This document shows positions 44,924 through 54,895 of a stretch of 64,000 nt of DNA, in pieces. A model generated the notes under the pieces. That model worked only from the letters and a program-made list of their open reading frames with translations. It did no database searches and was not told the origin of the DNA. The DNA comes from Methylophaga nitratireducenticrescens. Lineage in GTDB: Bacteria > Pseudomonadota > Gammaproteobacteria > Nitrosococcales > Methylophagaceae. Position 1 is the stretch's first letter, and each line of letters begins with the position of its first letter. The position numbers and the translations under genes were made by a program. Location: the NCBI RefSeq assembly GCF_000260985.4, contig NC_017857.3, positions 2,722,924 to 2,786,923 on the forward strand, given 5' to 3'.

Positions 44924-46438
44924 TCACTTTAAAAACAAATCATAGGCCGGGTTGTCGGTTTCCAACCAGTGGACGTAGCCCAGATTATCCAGGAACGCCT
45001 GAAATTCTTCATTGAATTCAGGTGCTACCTGAATCCCGACCAGCACCCGGCCATACGCTGCACCATGATTACGATAATGAAACAGGCTGATATTCCAGCG
45101 CTGACCGATATGCGTCAGAAAACGTAACAAAGCGCCCGGCCGTTCCGGGAATTCAAAACGAATCAGACGTTCATTTTCAGCTTGGGGTGCATGGCCACCG
45201 ACCATATAACGAACATGTAATTTCGCCATTTCATTATCGGTAAAATCAATCCACTGATACCCTGCATGAGTCAGGTTTTCAAACAGGATCTGTCGTTCTT
45301 CTTCGCGACCTGACATCCGCACCCCAACAAACACCTGTGCCTGCTGTTTATCAGCATAACGATAATTAAACTCGGTTATCCCGCGATCCGCCAGGGTCTT
45401 GCAGAAGCGTTGAAAACTACCCGGCTGCTCATCAATGGTTGCAGCAAACAATACTTCACGACGTTCACCAATTTCAGCGCGTTCCGCCACATGCCGGAGC
45501 CGATCAAAATTCATATTTGCGCCGCTGTTGATAACCACCATGGTTTTGTCATGCAAACCATTTTGCTGAATATATTTTTTGGCACCGGCAATCGATAATG
45601 CCCCTGAAGGCTCGGCAATCGAGCGGGTATCATCAAACACATCCATTATCGCGGCACAGATCTCATCGGTTTCCACCGTCACCACATGATCAACGGTTTT
45701 TTGCGCAATCCGAAATGGCTCTTCACCAACCTGCCTTACCGCAGTACCATCGGCAAACAACCCCACCTGATCCAGTTTTACTCTTTCACCGGCATCCAGA
45801 GCTGCCTTAAGACTGGCAGCATCGGCAGGTTCAACTGCAATAATTTTAATTTCAGGCCAGATAGCTTTTATATAAGCCGCCATTCCGCCGAGCAAACCGC
45901 CGCCACCTACCGGAATAAATACTGCATAAACCGGATCGGGATGCTGGCGCATGATTTCCATCGCAATGGTGCCCTGTCCGGCTATCACTAGAGGATCATC
46001 ATAAGGATGGATAAACACCCGTCCCTCATCAGCAGAAACTTGCTTGGCATAATCAAACGCTTCATCGTAACTGTTACCATGCAAAGTGATATCAGCGCCC
46101 AACATACGTACTGCTTCCACTTTAATCGGTGGCGTGGTTATCGGCATGACAATGATGGCGGAAATACCCATTTTGCTGGCGGCCAGCGCAACACCTTGCG
46201 CATGATTGCCTGCTGAAGCGGCGACCACACCCTGCTTTCGCTCGGCCTCGGTTAAGTGACTCATCCGGTTATAGGCACCACGTAACTTAAAGGAAAATAC
46301 CGACTGCAAGTCTTCGCGTTTAATCAGAATCTGATTATCCATTCGCTTGGATAATCTTGGCATCAAATCCAAAGGGGTTTCGATAGCGACATCGTAGACG
46401 CGCGCTTTAAGGATTTTTTCTACATAGCCTGTGAGCAT
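44924..46438 (-). CDS. ilvA: Threonine deaminase (biosynthetic)
   Basis: A 504-residue PLP enzyme converting threonine to 2-oxobutanoate for isoleucine. The PLP lysine is in FSFKLRGAYN near residue 50, the phosphate-binding loop is PVGGGGLLGG, and two ACT-like regulatory domains fill residues 320-500 (ERREVLFAATIDEQPGSFQ, RLIRFEFPERPGALLRFL), which give isoleucine inhibition. This marks it as IlvA and not the shorter catabolic TdcB. Divergent from rpiA, as in several gammaproteobacteria. Confidence 0.95.
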   Translation of the reverse strand: MLTGYVEKILKARVYDVAIETPLDLMPRLSKRMDNQILIKREDLQSVFSFKLRGAYNRMSHLTEAERKQGVVAASAGNHAQGVALAASKMGISAIIVMPITTPPIKVEAVRMLGADITLHGNSYDEAFDYAKQVSADEGRVFIHPYDDPLVIAGQGTIAMEIMRQHPDPVYAVFIPVGGGGLLGGMAAYIKAIWPEIKIIAVEPADAASLKAALDAGERVKLDQVGLFADGTAVRQVGEEPFRIAQKTVDHVVTVETDEICAAIMDVFDDTRSIAEPSGALSIAGAKKYIQQNGLHDKTMVVINSGANMNFDRLRHVAERAEIGERREVLFAATIDEQPGSFQRFCKTLADRGITEFNYRYADKQQAQVFVGVRMSGREEERQILFENLTHAGYQWIDFTDNEMAKLHVRYMVGGHAPQAENERLIRFEFPERPGALLRFLTHIGQRWNISLFHYRNHGAAYGRVLVGIQVAPEFNEEFQAFLDNLGYVHWLETDNPAYDLFLK

Positions 46439-46554
46439 GGTGTTCCAGATTCAGTCTGTTAGGTTAACAAAGATGACTACGTTACCATTGACCATCATTT
46501 ATCTCTATAATTAGCCGGATAAAATCAAGCCATTCAAATTAACAAGGAATCGCA

Positions 46555-47217
46555 ATGACTGCTGATGAAATGAAGAAACAAGCTGCGTGGTCGGCTTTGG
46601 AATACATTACCACTGACGGTGTCGTAGGTGTGGGCACCGGCTCTACCGTTAATCACTTTATTGATGCGTTAGCTACCATTAAAGGTCGTATTGAAGGTGC
46701 TGTATCCAGTTCAAATGCCTCCACCCAGCGGCTCAAGGATTACGGCATTCATGTATTTGATTTAAACGAAGTTAAAGAAGTCGCGGTATATGTGGATGGT
46801 GCAGATGAATCAAACCACAATCTGCAACTGGTTAAAGGTGGTGGCGGTGCATTAACCCGTGAAAAGATTATTGCTGCGGTTGCCGATAAATTCGTCTGTA
46901 TTGCCGATGCAACCAAACTGGTGGATGTACTGGGTAAATTTCCATTGCCGGTTGAAGTTATCCCAATGGCACGTAGCTATGTCGCTCGCGAAATCGTCAA
47001 ATTGGGTGGCCAACCAGTTTATCGTGAAGGCGTGATCACCGATAACCATAATGTCATTCTGGATGTGCATGGTCTGGATATCATGGAACCTATCAAACTG
47101 GAAAAAAAACTGAACGATATCGTTGGCGTAGTGACTAACGGCTTGTTTGCAATGCGCCCTGCGGACGTGTTGTTACTAGGCACCGAAAACGGTACCCAAA
47201 CCGTCAACCCAAAATAA
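46555..47217 (+). CDS. rpiA: Ribose-5-phosphate isomerase A
   Basis: A 220-residue enzyme interconverting ribulose 5-phosphate and ribose 5-phosphate. Motifs: [43 protein letters not shown] (the catalytic loop), and [17 protein letters not shown]. Full length; AAGGAATCGCA precedes the ATG. A hairpin terminator follows within ten bases of the stop, so it is monocistronic. Confidence 0.96.
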   Translation: MTADEMKKQAAWSALEYITTDGVVGVGTGSTVNHFIDALATIKGRIEGAVSSSNASTQRLKDYGIHVFDLNEVKEVAVYVDGADESNHNLQLVKGGGGALTREKIIAAVADKFVCIADATKLVDVLGKFPLPVEVIPMARSYVAREIVKLGGQPVYREGVITDNHNVILDVHGLDIMEPIKLEKKLNDIVGVVTNGLFAMRPADVLLLGTENGTQTVNPK

Positions 47218-47226
47218 TATGCACTT

Positions 47227-47250
47227 GCCCGCTGTAAAAGCGGGCTTCTT
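47227..47250 (+). terminator. Intrinsic terminator after rpiA
   Basis: Stem GCCCGCT, loop GTAAA, stem AGCGGGC, then TTCTT, ten bases after the rpiA stop. The T tract is short, but the stem is perfect and GC-rich. Confidence 0.8.
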
Positions 47251-47264
47251 GCTAGAGTGAATAT

Positions 47265-48512
47265 ATGTTCAGACCTCTAAGTGTCTATATCGGCGCCCAT
47301 TATACCCGGGCTAAACGGCGTAATCATTTTATTTCATTCATCTCGATGACCTCCATGCTGGGCGTCGCGCTCGGGGTGGCCGCATTGATTACCGTGTTAT
47401 CGGTAATGAATGGGTTTGAAAAGGAATTACGCGAACGTATTCTCGGTATGACATCACATGCTTTTGTCACCGGCTCGGATGGCACTCTGGCTGACTGGGA
47501 AAAGGCTGAGGTACTTATCGAAGGCTTTCCAAGGGTTATGAATACCGCTCCCTTTGTTGAAGGCCAGGCAATGCTCAACCAGGGCAGCCGGGTTCGAGGC
47601 ACCCAAATCCGTGGGGTGGATCCTGCTTTGGAACCTAAGGTTTCCAGTATTGGTGACAAAATCATTCAGGGTCGCTTTGACTCACTGCAACCGGGCAGTT
47701 ACGGCATTATTCTGGGCAAGGATTTAGCCATTGCCATGGGCGTGGGAACCGGCGATAAGATCACAGTGATCACTCCACACGTTACCCCAACCCCTGCCGG
47801 AGTTATTCCCAGACTGAAACGTTTGACCGTATCAGGCGTATTTGAAATCGGTATGTATGAATATGACAGTGCGTTAGCCATCATGAATATTGAGGATGCC
47901 GCTAATTTATTCCGCATTCCAGGCAAAGTGACTGGGCTGAGATTGCAACTGGACGATGTATATCAGGCACCAAGAATTACCAGAGAGCTGTTACAAACTC
48001 TGCCTGCAGAATATCGCGCAGCAGACTGGACTTATCAGCATGCTAATTTTTTCCGGGCCTTAAAAACCGAGAAAACCGTCATGTTCGTTATTTTGATGCT
48101 GATTGTGGCCGTTGCTGCATTTAACATCGTTTCAACGCTGGTCATGATGGTGACCGACAAGTATGCAGATATCGCCATTTTGAGGACGTTGGGCATGTCA
48201 CCACGTGGCATCATGGGGATTTTCATGGTGCAAGGTATTGTTATCGGTCTCATTGGTACGATTCTGGGTGTGATAGGTGGCGTCATTCTGGCGCTGAACG
48301 TCTCTAACATTATCGCCTGGATAGAAACCATTTTAGGTTACCAGTTCCTGCCAGCAGAGGTGTATTACATCAGTGACCTGCCATCCGATTTGCATTGGAA
48401 CGATGTCACGGTGATTGGTATTACTGCCTTTGTTTTATCCATTCTATCGACTATCTATCCTTCCTGGCGTGCCGCTCAGGTTAAACCGGCTGAGGCTTTA
48501 CGTTATGACTGA
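47265..48512 (+). CDS. lolC: Lipoprotein-releasing ABC permease, LolC/LolE family
   Basis: A 415-residue inner-membrane subunit of the LolCDE complex that hands lipoproteins to LolA. Helix 1 begins [33 protein letters not shown]; three more helices lie near the C-terminus ([57 protein letters not shown]). The periplasmic domain lies between. It overlaps lolD by eight bases. Only one such permease gene is present here, where E. coli has lolC and lolE flanking lolD. It may act as a homodimer (LolF-like), or a second gene lies elsewhere. Confidence 0.88.
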   Translation: MFRPLSVYIGAHYTRAKRRNHFISFISMTSMLGVALGVAALITVLSVMNGFEKELRERILGMTSHAFVTGSDGTLADWEKAEVLIEGFPRVMNTAPFVEGQAMLNQGSRVRGTQIRGVDPALEPKVSSIGDKIIQGRFDSLQPGSYGIILGKDLAIAMGVGTGDKITVITPHVTPTPAGVIPRLKRLTVSGVFEIGMYEYDSALAIMNIEDAANLFRIPGKVTGLRLQLDDVYQAPRITRELLQTLPAEYRAADWTYQHANFFRALKTEKTVMFVILMLIVAVAAFNIVSTLVMMVTDKYADIAILRTLGMSPRGIMGIFMVQGIVIGLIGTILGVIGGVILALNVSNIIAWIETILGYQFLPAEVYYISDLPSDLHWNDVTVIGITAFVLSILSTIYPSWRAAQVKPAEALRYD

Positions 48513-49185
48513 TAACACGGTAATTCGCTGCGAAAAACTGGTAAAGCGCTATAAAGATGGCAACCTTGAAACCCCGGTATTACAGGATATTAATCTACAG
48601 GTGCATGCTGGTGACCGTATTGCGATAGTCGGCAGTTCAGGTTCCGGTAAAAGTACGCTTCTGCATCTGCTTGGCGGGCTGGATGGTCCCACTGATGGAA
48701 AAATTGAGGTATTGGGTCAGGATATCAGCAAGCTTTCAGTCAATGCCCTGAGTAAATTACGCAATCAATCATTAGGTTTTGTTTACCAGTTTCATCATTT
48801 ATTGCCTGAGTTCACTGCCGAAGAAAACGTTGCCATGCCACTGGTTATTGGCGGCATGCATCCCAAGGCTGCCAAACAGCAGGCCAATGAACTGTTACAA
48901 CAGGTCGGACTGGGGCACCGGGCACATCATAAACCCAGCGAATTATCGGGCGGTGAACGTCAGCGTGCGGCGCTGGCTCGGGCATTAATTACCAAACCTG
49001 CCTGCCTGTTGGCGGATGAACCTACCGGAAATCTGGATCACCAGACTGCTGAAGGTATTTTTGATTTGATTATGAAATTGAATACGGAGCTGGGAACAGC
49101 GCTGGTCATTGTGACACATGACAGGCAACTTGCCGCCAGAATGGATCAGCAATTAACGTTGATTGATGGCAAATTACAAAACTGA
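48505..49185 (+). CDS. lolD: Lipoprotein-releasing ABC ATPase LolD
   Basis: A 226-residue ABC ATPase. Walker [10 protein letters not shown] near residue 43, Q-loop [14 protein letters not shown], signature [15 protein letters not shown], Walker [12 protein letters not shown] and the H-loop VTHDRQL. The FHHLLPEF stretch after the Q-loop is a LolD trait. ATG at 48505 overlaps the end of lolC. Confidence 0.94.
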   Translation: MTDNTVIRCEKLVKRYKDGNLETPVLQDINLQVHAGDRIAIVGSSGSGKSTLLHLLGGLDGPTDGKIEVLGQDISKLSVNALSKLRNQSLGFVYQFHHLLPEFTAEENVAMPLVIGGMHPKAAKQQANELLQQVGLGHRAHHKPSELSGGERQRAALARALITKPACLLADEPTGNLDHQTAEGIFDLIMKLNTELGTALVIVTHDRQLAARMDQQLTLIDGKLQN

Positions 49186-49186
49186 T

Positions 49187-49723
49187 TTATTTATCTTTTC
49201 GTTTAACTGAATTTTGGCGCTGGTAGCGTTTCAACCAACTGTTGATTACAACCAGACGCCAGATTAATCGAACAATAATGACCCCCGCCAACGCAGCCAG
49301 CGCGCCACAGATTACCGAACCGAGTAATAAAGGTTGCCAGACAAATCCTATCTCCTGCCACAACCATTCCAGGCTGAAAGCAAATTCATGAGTGCGAAGT
49401 GGCACATCCAACAGGATAGCGCCGACTTTATAAGTGAAAAAGTAAATTGGCGCCATGGTCAGTGGATTGGTTATCCACACGCACATCACGGCAATAGGCA
49501 GGTTTACCCGTAACCAGATAGCCAGCAGACCCGCCACCAGCATTTGGCCCGGCATCGGTATAAAAGCAAAGAAAACCCCTATCGCCACCGCCGCAGATAC
49601 TGATCTGCGATTAAGATGCCACAATTCCGGCGCCATGATCTTTTCGCCAAAACGACGCATATGCTTGTGCTCGCGCATGGTGACATGATCTGGCATGATT
49701 CGTTTTAGGAACTTACGAGGCAT
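49187..49723 (-). CDS. DUF2062 membrane protein
   Basis: A 178-residue inner-membrane protein with three or four helices, DUF2062 family. The pattern LWHLNRRSVSAAVAIGVFFAFIPMPGQM and VMCVWITNPLTMAPIYFFTYKVG is characteristic. It begins with a basic segment and ends with one (KRYQRQNSVKRKDK). Function unknown. Stop is one base from lolD, head to tail opposed; it diverges from comEC. Confidence 0.85.
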   Translation of the reverse strand: MPRKFLKRIMPDHVTMREHKHMRRFGEKIMAPELWHLNRRSVSAAVAIGVFFAFIPMPGQMLVAGLLAIWLRVNLPIAVMCVWITNPLTMAPIYFFTYKVGAILLDVPLRTHEFAFSLEWLWQEIGFVWQPLLLGSVICGALAALAGVIIVRLIWRLVVINSWLKRYQRQNSVKRKDK

Positions 49724-49767
49724 TACGTCTCAGTATTGCTGATAAACGGCGGTCATTATAGGGACAT

Positions 49768-52035
49768 ATGATTAAACCTGCCATTGCATTTTTGTTGGGC
49801 TGTTTACTGGTGGCATGGTTGCCCCAGCTGCTCTCTCCATATTGGCTGCTCACTTTAATCCCCTTACTGATTATTGTCTGGCGGCGGTCTCAATGGACCA
49901 TTATGTGGTTTGTTATGGCGGTGGTATGGTCGAGCTTCCAGGCTCAGCTCAGAATAGATGATCAGCTTGATCCTAAACTTGAGAGACAGGATATTGTGGT
50001 ATCAGGTTTCATCACCTCGTTGCCACATCATAACGATCAACGAATCCGTTTTGAATTCAAACCGGAAAATGATGATTTGAAGCTACCCGCTAAGATTCGC
50101 TTGAGTTGGTATTTCCCTCCCCCCAACCTCCCCCAATCCGGTGAAAAATGGCAGTTCTCTGTTCGCTTGAAAGCACCACATGGCATGTCCAACCCGGGTG
50201 GGTTTGATTACGAAGCATGGTTGTTTCAGCAGCAGATTGGGGCCACCGGCTATATCCGGGAATCTGATCATAATCAAAAATTACACTCCGCAAATTTGCT
50301 ATCGGTTAATCATTGGCGCGCACAATTAATAGATAAAATGTCCGACTTATTAAATGAAAGTCCTTACTTGGCTTTAATTCACGGTCTGGCCGTTGGTAAC
50401 CGTGACAATATGCAATCAAACCAGTGGGATACTTTGCGCGCTACCGGCACCAGCCATTTATTGGCAATCTCCGGATTGCATATAGGACTTGCTGCAGCAC
50501 TGGGATTTTTTACTGTCAAACTGCTCTGGCGAATACGCAGTCGTCATTTATTAACATTAAGCGACAGACAGGCCGGTGCTGTTGGCGGGTTTTTACTGGC
50601 TTTGTTTTACGCATTACTGGCCGGATTATCCATCCCGACTCAGCGTGCATTGTTAATGGTCAGCGTGGTAATGCTCAGTATCTTTATAAAACGTCGTACT
50701 GATCCGGTGCACGTGCTGAGTCTGAGCTTGATACTGATTCTGATGCTGGATCCATTTGCGGTGCTGGCAGCAGGTTTCTGGCTTTCATTTGCTGCTGTTG
50801 CCTGCATTTTGTATGTAGCACAATATCGACAACCGGCCAGAAAATGGCTTTGGCTGCATATTCATCTATGGATTGCGGTAGGTCTGACGCCATTACTTTT
50901 ACTGTTTTTTCAGGAAACCTCGTTGATTGCACCATTGGCTAATCTGCTTGCCGTGCCGGTGATCAGTTTCCTGGTTGTTCCGCTGTTGTTAATTTCCATG
51001 CTGTTATTAAGTTTTGATCTGCGATTGGCTGAATGGCTGCTGCAACTTACAGAATGGTTGTTATCCAAATTGTGGTGGTATCTGGAGTGGCTTGCACAAT
51101 CACCATTTTCTGTCTGGCAAACACCGGAGTTTCCCGTTGAGCTACTCGGCATAGCAATCATTGGCACGCTGATAATACTTGCCCCACGGGGTTGGCCTTT
51201 ACGCTGGCTGGGGGGTGTTATGTTGTTGCCACTTTTTTATTATCTGCCAAATAAACCAGACAGCGGTGAAATCTGGTTTACGTTACTGGATGTGGGACAA
51301 GGCTTGTCGGCCGTAGTGCAAACTGAAAATCGTACATTGGTTTTTGACACCGGCCCGGCTTTTGGTGACTTTGATACAGGTGCTGCAGTGGTTGTGCCTT
51401 ATCTTCGATATCAGGGTATCAAGCAACTCGATATGTTGATGATAAGTCATGCAGATAACGATCATATTGGCGGAGCAAGTGCCGTTTTATCAAGCTATCC
51501 CACTAAACAGATTCTAAGCAGTGATCCTGATAAATTAGCTGGCAGTGAATTCTGCAGAGATGGCCAGTCATGGCAGTGGGATCAGGTCCGGTTTGACGTT
51601 TTACACCCTGATAAAGATCAAACCGGTAGCCGTAATGATTTATCCTGCGTACTCAAAATCAGCGGTCCATATGGTACGGTTTTATTAACGGGAGATATTG
51701 AGCGGCAGGCTGAGATAAAACTTATAAAACAATATAAGCAGCGGATTAAAGCCGATATCCTGATCGCACCTCACCATGGCAGCCGCAGTTCATCCTCTTC
51801 GACGTTTATCCGGCAGGTTTCTCCACGCTATGTTTTATTTGCCAGTGGTTATCAAAATCGGTTTAATTTTCCAGCTGCTGATGTGGTTGCCCGTTACCAT
51901 AAAATTGGCAGCAAAACCTTTCAAACAGGAACACAAGGCGCGTTGTTTATCAAACTCGATCAACAGATGGATTTAATGCCCACTGGATGGCGAGAGCAAC
52001 ACCGTAGAATATGGATGCGTAACGCTACTGAATAA
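49768..52035 (+). CDS. comEC: ComEC/Rec2 DNA-uptake channel protein
   Basis: A 755-residue membrane protein that carries transforming single-stranded DNA across the inner membrane. Its order is an N-terminal DUF4131/OB part (residues 20-170), the Competence domain with many helices (GLAVGNRDNM, LLAISGLHIGLAAALGF at about 230 onwards), and a C-terminal metallo-beta-lactamase-like domain: LLDVGQGLSAVV, SHADNDHIGGAS and the LTGDIE motif, then APHHGSRSSSS. All metal residues appear kept, so a working nuclease domain is possible. Suggests natural competence, though no pil gene is in view. Confidence 0.93.
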   Translation: MIKPAIAFLLGCLLVAWLPQLLSPYWLLTLIPLLIIVWRRSQWTIMWFVMAVVWSSFQAQLRIDDQLDPKLERQDIVVSGFITSLPHHNDQRIRFEFKPENDDLKLPAKIRLSWYFPPPNLPQSGEKWQFSVRLKAPHGMSNPGGFDYEAWLFQQQIGATGYIRESDHNQKLHSANLLSVNHWRAQLIDKMSDLLNESPYLALIHGLAVGNRDNMQSNQWDTLRATGTSHLLAISGLHIGLAAALGFFTVKLLWRIRSRHLLTLSDRQAGAVGGFLLALFYALLAGLSIPTQRALLMVSVVMLSIFIKRRTDPVHVLSLSLILILMLDPFAVLAAGFWLSFAAVACILYVAQYRQPARKWLWLHIHLWIAVGLTPLLLLFFQETSLIAPLANLLAVPVISFLVVPLLLISMLLLSFDLRLAEWLLQLTEWLLSKLWWYLEWLAQSPFSVWQTPEFPVELLGIAIIGTLIILAPRGWPLRWLGGVMLLPLFYYLPNKPDSGEIWFTLLDVGQGLSAVVQTENRTLVFDTGPAFGDFDTGAAVVVPYLRYQGIKQLDMLMISHADNDHIGGASAVLSSYPTKQILSSDPDKLAGSEFCRDGQSWQWDQVRFDVLHPDKDQTGSRNDLSCVLKISGPYGTVLLTGDIERQAEIKLIKQYKQRIKADILIAPHHGSRSSSSSTFIRQVSPRYVLFASGYQNRFNFPAADVVARYHKIGSKTFQTGTQGALFIKLDQQMDLMPTGWREQHRRIWMRNATE

Positions 52036-52086
52036 ATGCATTTTCACGTATCATGGCAACATTTCATTAACTGGGACGGATCGAGC

Positions 52087-52722
52087 ATGCTGGAACTATT
52101 TAAAGCAGGTGGCTGGCTGATGTTACCGCTACTTGGCTGTTCGATAATTGCCATTGCAATTATTGCGGAGCGGTTTTGGAGTTTACAACAACGTCGTATC
52201 GCACCACCCGAATTAATCACCCAGATCTGGCAATGGTTACAATTCAAACAAATTGATCAATATCGCATTAACTCACTGCAAAAAAACTCGCCTCTTGGTC
52301 AAATCCTCGCTGCGGGTCTCATCAATCGAAACAGTTCCCGCGAAATCACCAAAGAAAGTATTGAAGACACCGGTCGCCATGTAACTCAGCTACTGGAACG
52401 CAACCTGAATACCTTAGGCACTATTGCCGCGATCTCCCCCCTAATCGGTTTGTTGGGTACCGTTATTGGCATGATTAAAGTCTTTGCGGTGATTACGCTG
52501 GAAGGTGTCGGAAATCCGGAAACACTGGCCGGCGGTATTTCTGAGGCATTACTGACCACTGCAGCGGGTTTGGTCGTCGCCATTCCCAGTGTGATTTTTT
52601 ATCGTTATTTCCGGGGGAAAATCAATCAACTGGTGGTCAGTATGGAAGAACAAGCCATGCAGTTAATTGAAATGTTACATGGCGAACGTGAGTTTGATCC
52701 TGATGAGGCACGTTCGCAATGA
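52087..52722 (+). CDS. exbB: ExbB/TolQ-family proton-channel protein
   Basis: A 211-residue membrane protein of the MotA/TolQ/ExbB family, three helices: AGGWLMLPLLGCSIIAIAIIAERFW, IAAISPLIGLLGTVIGMIKVF and ISEALLTTAAGLVVAIPSVIFY. The ATG at 52087 fits family N-termini; the frame is open to 52036 directly after comEC. With exbD it forms a proton-driven motor, either for TonB or for an LPS-linked role, since the pair sits just before msbA. That placement is common in gammaproteobacteria. Confidence 0.88.
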   Translation: MLELFKAGGWLMLPLLGCSIIAIAIIAERFWSLQQRRIAPPELITQIWQWLQFKQIDQYRINSLQKNSPLGQILAAGLINRNSSREITKESIEDTGRHVTQLLERNLNTLGTIAAISPLIGLLGTVIGMIKVFAVITLEGVGNPETLAGGISEALLTTAAGLVVAIPSVIFYRYFRGKINQLVVSMEEQAMQLIEMLHGEREFDPDEARSQ

Positions 52723-53144
52723 AACTGCTGCCTCGTCACTCTGAAGAACCCGACGTCAATCTGACGCCAATGATTGATGTGGTGTTTCTGCTATTACTGT
52801 TTTTTATGGTCTCCACCAGCTTTATTCGGGAAAGTTCTTTAAAAGTGGATTTACCTGAAGCCAGCGGTCAGGCACTGGCAGAACATGAAACACCGATTGA
52901 TATTATTATCCGGGCAAATGGAGAAGTGTTGGTTAATGACACCCCAATAGCCGTTGCGACCCGCGATGCCTTAAGGGATTTACTGAAAACCACCGCAGGC
53001 GTTAATGCTGATCCGCATATCATTATCAGCGCCGATGCCAATGCCGAATATCAACACATTGTTACAGCGATGGATGCCGCGCAATTACTTGGCTTTACCC
53101 GTTTGACACTGGCAACAAGACAAAAAACTGCTGAGACTCCATGA
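52719..53144 (+). CDS. exbD: ExbD/TolR-family protein
   Basis: A 141-residue partner of ExbB: one N-terminal helix with the proton-carrying Asp (VNLTPMIDVVFLLLLFFMVSTSFI) and a periplasmic domain (TPIDIIIRANGEVLVND, IIISADANAEYQHIVTAMDAA). Overlaps exbB by four bases and msbA by four. Confidence 0.93.
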   Translation: MKLLPRHSEEPDVNLTPMIDVVFLLLLFFMVSTSFIRESSLKVDLPEASGQALAEHETPIDIIIRANGEVLVNDTPIAVATRDALRDLLKTTAGVNADPHIIISADANAEYQHIVTAMDAAQLLGFTRLTLATRQKTAETP

Positions 53145-54895
53145 AACAAATAGTCAATGAGATGAGCGCTGTACAACTGTATAAGCGCCTGCTTACTTAT
53201 GTAAAACCCTATTGGATGGTATTTGCAGCCGTCATTTTGTCCATGCTGGTTTATGCTGGCAGTGAAACCGCGATGGCTGCTTTGATGAAACCGTTAATGG
53301 ACGGCAGTTTTGTTGAGAAAGACCCATTTATTATTAAATGGATCCCCATTGCCTTAATCGCTATTTTTATTGTGCGTGGCATTGCAAACTTTCTGACCAC
53401 CTATGGTTTAGGCTGGATCGCCCGTAATGTGATCATGACCCTGCGATCCGAAATGTTTGACCGTTTGCTGACATTACCTGCCAGCTTTTATGATAAAAGC
53501 ACTTCCGGGCAGTTGATGTCCAAACTACTGTATGACGTTGAGCAGGTAGCTGATGCAGCCACAGATGCCATCCTGGTATTGGTTCGGGACACCTTGACCA
53601 TTGTTGGCTTGCTGGCCTGGATGATTTATCTGAATGGCTTGCTTTCGTTAATTATTTTACTAACGGTGCCGTTTATCGGCCTGCTGGTCTACAAAATCAG
53701 TTCACGTTTCCGACGCATCAGTAAAACCATTCAGGATTCAATGGGCGATGTCAGCCATACCTCCAGTGAAGTGATTGAAGGCCACCGTGAGGTGAAAACC
53801 TTTGGTAGCCAACAATATGAAGCCAAACGGTTTGATAAGGTCAATCAGCTCAACCGTCGTCAGCGAATGAAAAAGATCGCCACTGAAGCGACCAGTCAGC
53901 CAATTATCGAATTAATAGCTGTACTTGGACTGGCTGTGGTGATTTATCTGGCCACCCTGCCGCAGATGCTTGATCAGATCACCGTGGGCACCTTTATCTC
54001 GTTTATAACGGCGATGTTTATGATCCTGACACCGTTGAAACGCCTGACCAAACTCAACTCCAAACTGCAGGCCGGTATCGCAGCCGCCGATAGTGTATTT
54101 ACTATGCTGGATCAACAACCGGAAGCAGATACGGGTAAACAGCAACTGGAACGTGCCAGAGGCGACATACGCTTTCAACAGGTTGGTTTTCAGTACAACG
54201 CTAACTCTCGAAAGGTTCTGGACGATATCAGTTTTGAGGTAAAAGCCGGTCAAACCATTGCGTTTGTAGGGCATTCCGGAAGCGGCAAAACCACATTGGT
54301 CAGTCTGTTACCGCGGTTTTATTCGCCTACAGAGGGTCAGATATTCATTGATGAAATGGATATCAGCGATCTCCAATTGCTGGATTTACGTAAACAGATT
54401 TCCTTGGTCAATCAACAGGTTATTCTGTTTAACGATACGATTGCCAATAATATTACTTATGGTCAAAAAGAAGTCGTTGCTGAAGAACGTATTATTGCGG
54501 CAGCCAAAGCAGCACATGCCTGGGAGTTTATACAGAAACTACCGGAAGGCCTGCAGACTGAGGTCGGCCAGAATGGCGTTTTATTGTCTGGTGGACAGCG
54601 ACAACGACTGGCTATTGCCCGGGCACTATTGCGTGACACGCCCATTCTGATTCTCGATGAAGCCACCGCCTCACTGGATTCGGAAGCCGAACGACATATT
54701 CAGTCAGCCTTGGAGAATCTGATGCAAAGCCGAACCACATTGGTGATCGCCCATCGACTATCCACTATCGAAAAAGCCGATCTTATTGTGGTGATGCATG
54801 ATGGGCGAATTGTTGAAACCGGAACCCATCAGCAATTGATCAGTAAGGGTGATCATTACGCAGAACTTCACCGGTTGCAGTTCCAACAACAATAA
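53141..54895 (+). CDS. msbA: Lipid A flippase MsbA
   Basis: A 584-residue ABC exporter half-transporter: six helices in residues 15-310, then ATPase domain with Walker A VGHSGSGKTTL near residue 380, signature LLSGGQRQRLAIARAL, Walker B ILDEATASLDSEAE and IAHRLSTIEKAD. Between exbD and lpxK, as expected for the LPS flippase. The ATG overlaps the exbD stop; an ATG 21 bases on (53162) is also possible. Confidence 0.95.
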   Translation: MKQIVNEMSAVQLYKRLLTYVKPYWMVFAAVILSMLVYAGSETAMAALMKPLMDGSFVEKDPFIIKWIPIALIAIFIVRGIANFLTTYGLGWIARNVIMTLRSEMFDRLLTLPASFYDKSTSGQLMSKLLYDVEQVADAATDAILVLVRDTLTIVGLLAWMIYLNGLLSLIILLTVPFIGLLVYKISSRFRRISKTIQDSMGDVSHTSSEVIEGHREVKTFGSQQYEAKRFDKVNQLNRRQRMKKIATEATSQPIIELIAVLGLAVVIYLATLPQMLDQITVGTFISFITAMFMILTPLKRLTKLNSKLQAGIAAADSVFTMLDQQPEADTGKQQLERARGDIRFQQVGFQYNANSRKVLDDISFEVKAGQTIAFVGHSGSGKTTLVSLLPRFYSPTEGQIFIDEMDISDLQLLDLRKQISLVNQQVILFNDTIANNITYGQKEVVAEERIIAAAKAAHAWEFIQKLPEGLQTEVGQNGVLLSGGQRQRLAIARALLRDTPILILDEATASLDSEAERHIQSALENLMQSRTTLVIAHRLSTIEKADLIVVMHDGRIVETGTHQQLISKGDHYAELHRLQFQQQ

